A stretch of DNA of 64,000 nt from Tretioscincus oriximinensis (taxonomy: Eukaryota; Chordata; Lepidosauria; Squamata; Gymnophthalmidae): the NCBI GenBank assembly GCA_022410635.1, contig JAJVDF010000281.1, positions 369,499 through 433,498 on the forward strand, written 5' to 3'. The position numbers were made by a program, and so were the translations under genes. This document shows, piece by piece, positions 59,812 to 64,000 of the stretch. Under the pieces are notes generated by a model. It was not told the DNA's origin. It did no database searches and saw only the letters and a program-made list of their open reading frames with translations. How positions within the stretch are numbered: position 1 is the stretch's first letter; every line of letters begins with the position of its first letter.

Positions 59812-62800
59812 TCACATCAGCTGAGGCTGCTGCAGAGTCTCCTGGTGGGCCGACGGGTACCAAGACGTGTAGCTGGGGATGTAAGTGCCGCCCGGGGCGC
59901 TGGCGGACCCCTTGCCCGGCGTCGAGGTGGCGTTCCAGACGGGAGGCACCGGCGGGGATCCGCCGGACAGGGACCTGCCGTTGGCCAGAGCGCTGCTCTC
60001 CAGGGACGCGCCGCCTTGCTTCATCAGCTTCTTGAACTTAGAGCGCTTATTCTGGAACCAGATCTTGACCTAGGCCGCAGGGAGGGAGAGGGAGGCACCG
60101 TGGTTGGAGACAGGCAGAAACCGCCCTAACCCACGCCCAAAACCCTGGTGGCCTTGCCGTCGGAAGGGCCAGGGGGTCCCTTGCTAGGGTCGGCTAAGGC
60201 CGGCCCCGGGTGCCGTCGGAAGAGGCTCCCTGGCTTTGTTTGGGGATATGTCTTACGACAGGGGCTTGCCATTCACAGGCCAGTGTAGGCTATGGCAGGC
60301 CCCGAACGGTCGTCGGAAGAGGAGTCCTTGATACTTTCCACAGTAGGCTTTATTTTGTGATATGTCTTGGAACGCGCCTGCCATTCACGTGCTATGGCAG
60401 GCCCCGAATGGTCGTCGGAAGGGACGAGCCTGGCCTTTTTTCCGCACTTAGCTGGAGCTTTATCTTGGGAACAGGGGCCTGCCACCCGAATGCTTGCCAT
60501 AACCTACAGTGACATGCAGATGGCGGGCCACTGTTCCAAGATATATGCCAACATCATGCCGCGTGTAGAAAGGGCCTCGTGTCTCCGGCATTGCCGCCTA
60601 CAGGGGCCCCAGGATAAAATCTTTTTACAATAACCCACATTTCGAGAGATGGGCAAAAAATTGAACCATACACAATGTTTTGCTCTTAAACCAGAGAACC
60701 TTTCAGGGGGGGGAGGGGGCAGCCCCGTGCATTCAGCAAGAATACAAGTCGGAAGAAACTATCGGTGCGAATTAAGGGTTTTGCCCTTTCCAAGGGACTC
60801 CATCGCGCAAAACTAGGAAGCCCCAGGAAAGAGACCTGGGCTGCATCCCACATCACTTATGTATTCCAGTGTAGTTGGATATTCCACAATAAAACATTGT
60901 GTGGACTGGCTTATTCCACAAATATCCATGCTTTATCTGGAATATCCCATTACAGTGGAACAAGTAAGTGATGTTGGGATGCAGCCATATTCTGTTGCAG
61001 ACGGATATTCCAGAATAAGGCAGCCCAGGTAGGCCTTTATTCCAGAAGGTCCAAGTTCAGTGGAACAAGGCTACATCCACACATCCCTTGTTTATTCCAC
61101 TATAATTAGATATTCCACAACAAAGGCATGGATGTTCTGGAATAAACCAGTCCATACAATGCCTTATTGTGGAATATCCAACTATAGTGGAATAAGTAAG
61201 TGAAGTGTGGATGCGGCCAACCTGGGGAAAAATACGAAGGGTTGAGAGAAGGCAATTTGTCTGGATAAGGCCTGAGAGGGAGGTTGTAGGAAGGAAGCTA
61301 TAGGTCAGCAAAGGGCCTCAGATTCGCTGCCTTCGTGTCCAAATTGTGGAAAGGTTTTATTCTGGTCAGAGGCCCCATCTACACGGAGCCTTATTCTGGG
61401 TCACATCTTGGGACAGAGCTTGTTCAGTCCACATACCAGTATAGACTATGGCAGGCACCATTCGGGGCCTGCCATAGTCTACACTAGCATGTGGATGGCA
61501 GGCTCCTATTCCGAGGAACAGCCCCAGAATAAGGCTCCGTATGGATGCAGCCATATTTCTCCACATGGTGGAGAGGGATTCTCGGACACTCTTTTGGAGG
61601 GTTTTTTGGGTTTTTTTTTTGCATAAGTAGAATATAACGGACTTGGGTCTCCCCTTTCCTCGAACAAGGCCTGTCAGATTATCCGTTTTCCAGGGGGGAA
61701 AGGTAGGCGTGGGAGCCAAGCACCCGTGCTCACTGTGCCTTATCTGATCACGGTTTTCCCCCCAAGAGAAAGAGGAGAGGAGCCCACCTCGTGCGGGAGG
61801 AAGAGGTCGTGGACATGCCAAGGGATGTCGTTTCAACCAGGCCATCTGATGGACGGATTTACAAGGGTTCTGCACCTTTCATGAGTGTGGCAAAGAGGAA
61901 TCTTCACCAGGTGCAGCTTGTAAAGTCGAGAAAAGGTGCCTTTTCCACACGCACGGAAGTTGCAAACTATCCCGTTTTTTTCCCGTGCGTGTGGCCCCAC
62001 TGAGCCATATTCTGAGTTACATCTCGGCATACTGTTTGGTCAGCCACATGCCGCGCTCTTATTCCGAGACAGGGAGCCCAGAATAAGGCTCAGTGGGCAC
62101 AGGGGTAGGAATCTCAACGGGATGTGGCGCCCGAGCGCTTTCCGTCGGGGGTCCGAATTCTTCACACCTGCGCGCCCTGCTCGAATAAGTCAGGAATTGC
62201 GTAGTCCTTCCCACCCCCGTCCCCTGCCCACCCCAAAGGCCCTGCGTGCGACCTCTTGCTTCCTCGAGGCCCCCGGGGTCCCCTTCGAGGCCCAGCAGGG
62301 CGAGCGCGTCCCAACCCACCCACCCCTCCGGACCAGGAGGGGCCTCGCCGTGGTCCACCGGGCCCTGCCGCCCTACCTGCGTCTGGGTGAGGCCCAAGGA
62401 GGCGGCCAGTTCGGCCCTTTCGGGCAAAGCCAAGTACTGGGTCTGCTGGAAGCGCCGGTTCAAGGCCTGCAGCTGCAGGCTGGAGTAGATGGTGCGGGGC
62501 TTGCGGATCTTCTTCCCTTTGCCGTTGAAGCGCACTTCGCCCCCTTCCACCACGGTGCTCTTCTCCGCCTCGGCCCCTGCGGGAAGGGACACACGGCGGG
62601 GCCCGTGAGGAGGGGAAGGAAGGGATGGCGGGCAAGGGATGAGGCGGGCAGCGGAGGCGACGCTTGTCCTGGCTCCGGGTCTGTCACCCGAGGCCACAGG
62701 AGCTCCTGGCCTCCCCTCGGGGCGCCACGAACAGAGGCCAGGCGCTACATTCCTCCTCTTCCTCCTTTTCTTCCTCCCCTTCCTCCTCCTCTCTTCCCCC

Positions 62801-63658
62801 CCTCCCTCTTCCCCTTCCTCCCCTCCCAGTCAACCCAGCAACCCGAAACGCGTCGGTCCCCCGGAGCAGCCCGAGGGGCTCCCGGCCACCCGCCACCAGA
62901 CCCTACCGGCAGCCTGGCGGCTCCGTCGCCCGAATAGAAAAGGGGGTGTGGGGTGGGTGGCAGTTTCGCTATTTTTGCAAGCGCCACCACTTTAGGTTTA
63001 ATTGCCCTTAATTGCATACATTGTTTATAGCACGGCGGCGCAATAAATAATTGCCTGAGCCTAATAGGCGCACATTGGGGGGGGGGGGAGGGATTCCTCC
63101 TTGGGTTTTGCCAGCCGGGCACCGCGGTGTGGCTTTGTGTACGGATTTCGAAGTTGTCCCTGGCTTGGCCGGAGCGTTTCGAAGACGGCTTCGTTCTTTT
63201 GTGCTTACGGTCANTCTGGCTCACCTCTTCCTCCTTCCCCAACTGAGTTTTCTTAAGAGGCTGGGGGCCGTTCAGGGCTTGCATGATGCCCCCCAGCGAC
63301 ACGCCCCCCCCCCCGGCCAAGGGCACGTACCTGTCTCCTCCAGGCGGCTCTGGGCCAGGCTGCCGCTGCCGCCGCTGTTGGGGTAAGACTGCACGGAGCC
63401 CATGTAGGGGTTGGCCGCGTGACTGCCCACCGAGTTGACGTAGGGGTAGCCCAGCGGCCTGGAGAAGGACGACGCGGTGCTGTAGGCGCCCCCGTCGGGC
63501 TGCGCGTGGCCGCCGGCGTGTAGGCAGTGCATGGCGTAAGGCCCGTGGTGGGACATGGGCGAGGGAGGCATCTGCTGCCCCGGGGGGCCGAATTCCATGA
63601 AGACGGCCTTGCCCGAGACGGGGCTGCTTAGGGTCTCTGGCATGGTGGTCATGGTCAT
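59812..63658 (-). CDS. DLX1: Distal-less homeobox 1, three exons
   Basis: Nuclear homeodomain transcription factor, partner and paralogue of DLX2. Exons, in transcript order, are 63658-63331, 62576-62377 and 60069-59812. Junctions are CAG|GTACGT, CCGCAG|GG, CAG|GTAGGG and CTAG|GTC. Together they encode 261 residues (human about 255). The start is set by the family N-terminus MTMTTMPE; the frame is open further upstream only through a CCT/AGG repeat. Landmarks are [15 protein letters not shown], the [19 protein letters not shown] region, [17 protein letters not shown] before the homeodomain, the homeodomain at residues 133-192 ([10 protein letters not shown] to FKKLM) with WFQN, and the C-terminal [12 protein letters not shown] and QQPQLM. 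The second intron interrupts the homeodomain after its residue 44, as in DLX2. No disruption is seen. Confidence 0.97.
60226..60575. mobile_element. Three FB-A half-copies in tandem, DLX1 intron 2
   Basis: GCTATGGCAGGCCCCGAACG at about 60290 and GCTATGGCAGGCCCCGAATG at about 60391, each followed by GTCGTCGGAAG, are near-identical. They precede a third unit (ACAGGGGCCTGCCACCCG, CATGCAGATGGCGGGCC). The GTCGTCGGAAG word also occurs in the non-MITE part at about 60156-60220, so local duplication occurred here. Confidence 0.65.
60839..60986. mobile_element. FB-B, DLX1 intron 2 (copy 7)
   Basis: GGCTGCATCCCACATCACTT at left and AAGTGATGTTGGGATGCAGCC at right are inverted, with facing GGATATTCCACAATAAAAC and CATGCTTTATCTGGAATATC. 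60987-61068 adds a broken half-copy. Confidence 0.8.
61069..61218. mobile_element. FB-B, DLX1 intron 2 (copy 8), well preserved
   Basis: GGCTACATCCACACATCCC to GAAGTGTGGATGCGGCC, with near-complete symmetry (TTCCACTATAATTAGATATT mirrored by AATATCCAACTATAGTGGAA). About 150 bp. Confidence 0.85.
61371..61551. mobile_element. FB-A, DLX1 intron 2 (copy 13), best preserved
   Basis: GGCCCCATCTACACGGAGCC at left, GGCTCCGTATGGATGCAGCC at right. The complete symmetrical interior centres on GGCAGGCACCATTCGGGGCC, with TAGACTATGG and CCATAGTCTA facing each other. It can serve as the type copy of the family. Confidence 0.9.
61855..62102. mobile_element. FB-C next to FB-A, DLX1 intron 2
   Basis: 61855-61992 has GGTTCTGCACCTTTCATGAG, CACCAGGTGCAGCTTGTAAA and CGGAAGTTGCAAACTATCC (FB-C). 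61993-62102 has ACTGAGCCATATTCTGAG, AGCCACATGCCGCGCTC and AGAATAAGGCTCAGTGGGC (FB-A). Different families are abutted with little spacer. Confidence 0.65.
62985..63085. promoter_or_regulatory. AT-rich island in DLX1 intron 1, candidate regulatory element
   Basis: Inside a GC-rich intron sits GGTTTAATTGCCCTTAATTGC followed by GTTTATAGCACGGCGGCGC and AATAAATAATTGCCTGAGCC. It is repeat-free, with tandem TAATTGCC-type sites (three TTAATTG/ATAATTG). Likely a conserved intronic element, to be tested by alignment. Confidence 0.4.
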
Positions 63659-63691
63659 TGCTCGACGCTGCCCTAGGCGACCGCCGCCTCC

Positions 63692-63723
<32 letters not shown>

Positions 63724-64000
63724 CTCCTGCCTTCCTCCTCCTCCTCCTCCTCCCCGCTCCCTCTCCTCCTCCTTCAGCCTGCCTGCTCTGTCCCCCTCTC
63801 CCGCTCGCTTCCCCTCGCTTTCCGTCTCTTCCCCAGGACCCAGTTCCAGAGGGCCGCCGGCGGGGCTTTTTCACTCCCCATTCATAAGAAAAAAAAATGG
63901 AGTTTGCCTCTTTGAAAAAGTCTCTTAAGGCTCGATGCCGGAGAGCTACACAAAACTCGCCTAAAAGCTTTGACTCAGCCAAAAGCTATGAATATGCATG
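63659..64000 (-). promoter_or_regulatory. DLX1: DLX1 5' leader and proximal upstream sequence
   Basis: On the minus strand, directly upstream of ATG, lies a purine-rich (GGA)n stretch (63680-63765). Further up it is unique and AT-richer, starting GCATATTCATAGC near the window end. The transcription start may lie within or beyond the window. Confidence 0.45.

Noticed and set aside
61936..62937. 333-codon + strand ORF
   Set aside because: It lies antisense to DLX1 exon 2 and its GC-rich introns. The composition gives few stops and the product has no domain.
63272..63982. An N-terminally extended DLX1 start further upstream
   Set aside because: The extension is Arg/Gly-rich translation of a (GGA)n repeat; MTMTTMPE is the conserved DLX1 start.

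Overview
This is a nuclear genome window from a squamate reptile (lizard, gecko or snake). The vertebrate assignment is certain: the window carries two intact three-exon distal-less homeobox genes, DLX2 on the + strand (37942-41920) and DLX1 on the - strand (63658-59812). They converge tail to tail, as in the DLX1/DLX2 bigene cluster of jawed vertebrates. The squamate assignment rests on tRNA-derived Sauria-type SINEs (5504, 28741, 32526), numerous CR1/L2-like LINE 3' ends with a TTCTTATG-type tail, Tc1 relics and Helitron-like repeats. Both are recalled family knowledge, not a search. Scattered single N bases point to a draft assembly.

Layout. 1-36.9 kb is the flank upstream of DLX2. In mammals this side leads to ITGA6, but no ITGA6 exon is visible. 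It is AT-rich and contains no credible protein-coding gene, only interspersed repeats, several MITE families, a decayed Tc1 transposase, a probable L1 3' fragment and a few candidate regulatory motifs (a CTCF-like site near 31.48 kb, a duplicated RFX-like box at 30.6 kb). 37.2-43.0 kb holds the DLX2 CpG-rich promoter, the gene and its 3' UTR. 43-59 kb is the DLX2-DLX1 intergenic region. It contains a cluster of foldback MITEs (43-50 kb), an unexplained GC-rich block (about 45.9-47.9 kb), two repeat-poor homeodomain-site-rich blocks (51.35-52.0 and 53.64-54.3 kb) that match the position and character of the I12a/I12b forebrain enhancers, and purine-rich tandem repeats. 59.8-64 kb is DLX1, whose introns are heavily invaded by the same MITEs.

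Biology. DLX1 and DLX2 are homeodomain transcription factors that act together in ventral forebrain interneuron development and in branchial arch patterning, sharing the intergenic enhancers. The most unusual feature is the load of palindromic MITEs inside the introns and intergenic space of a developmental cluster that is repeat-poor in most vertebrates. About half of DLX2 intron 1 and about half of DLX1 intron 2 are MITE sequence, while the two putative enhancer blocks are almost free of it. Family labels FB-A, FB-B, FB-C, FB-D, K, M, E, F, G, H and J are local names used only here.
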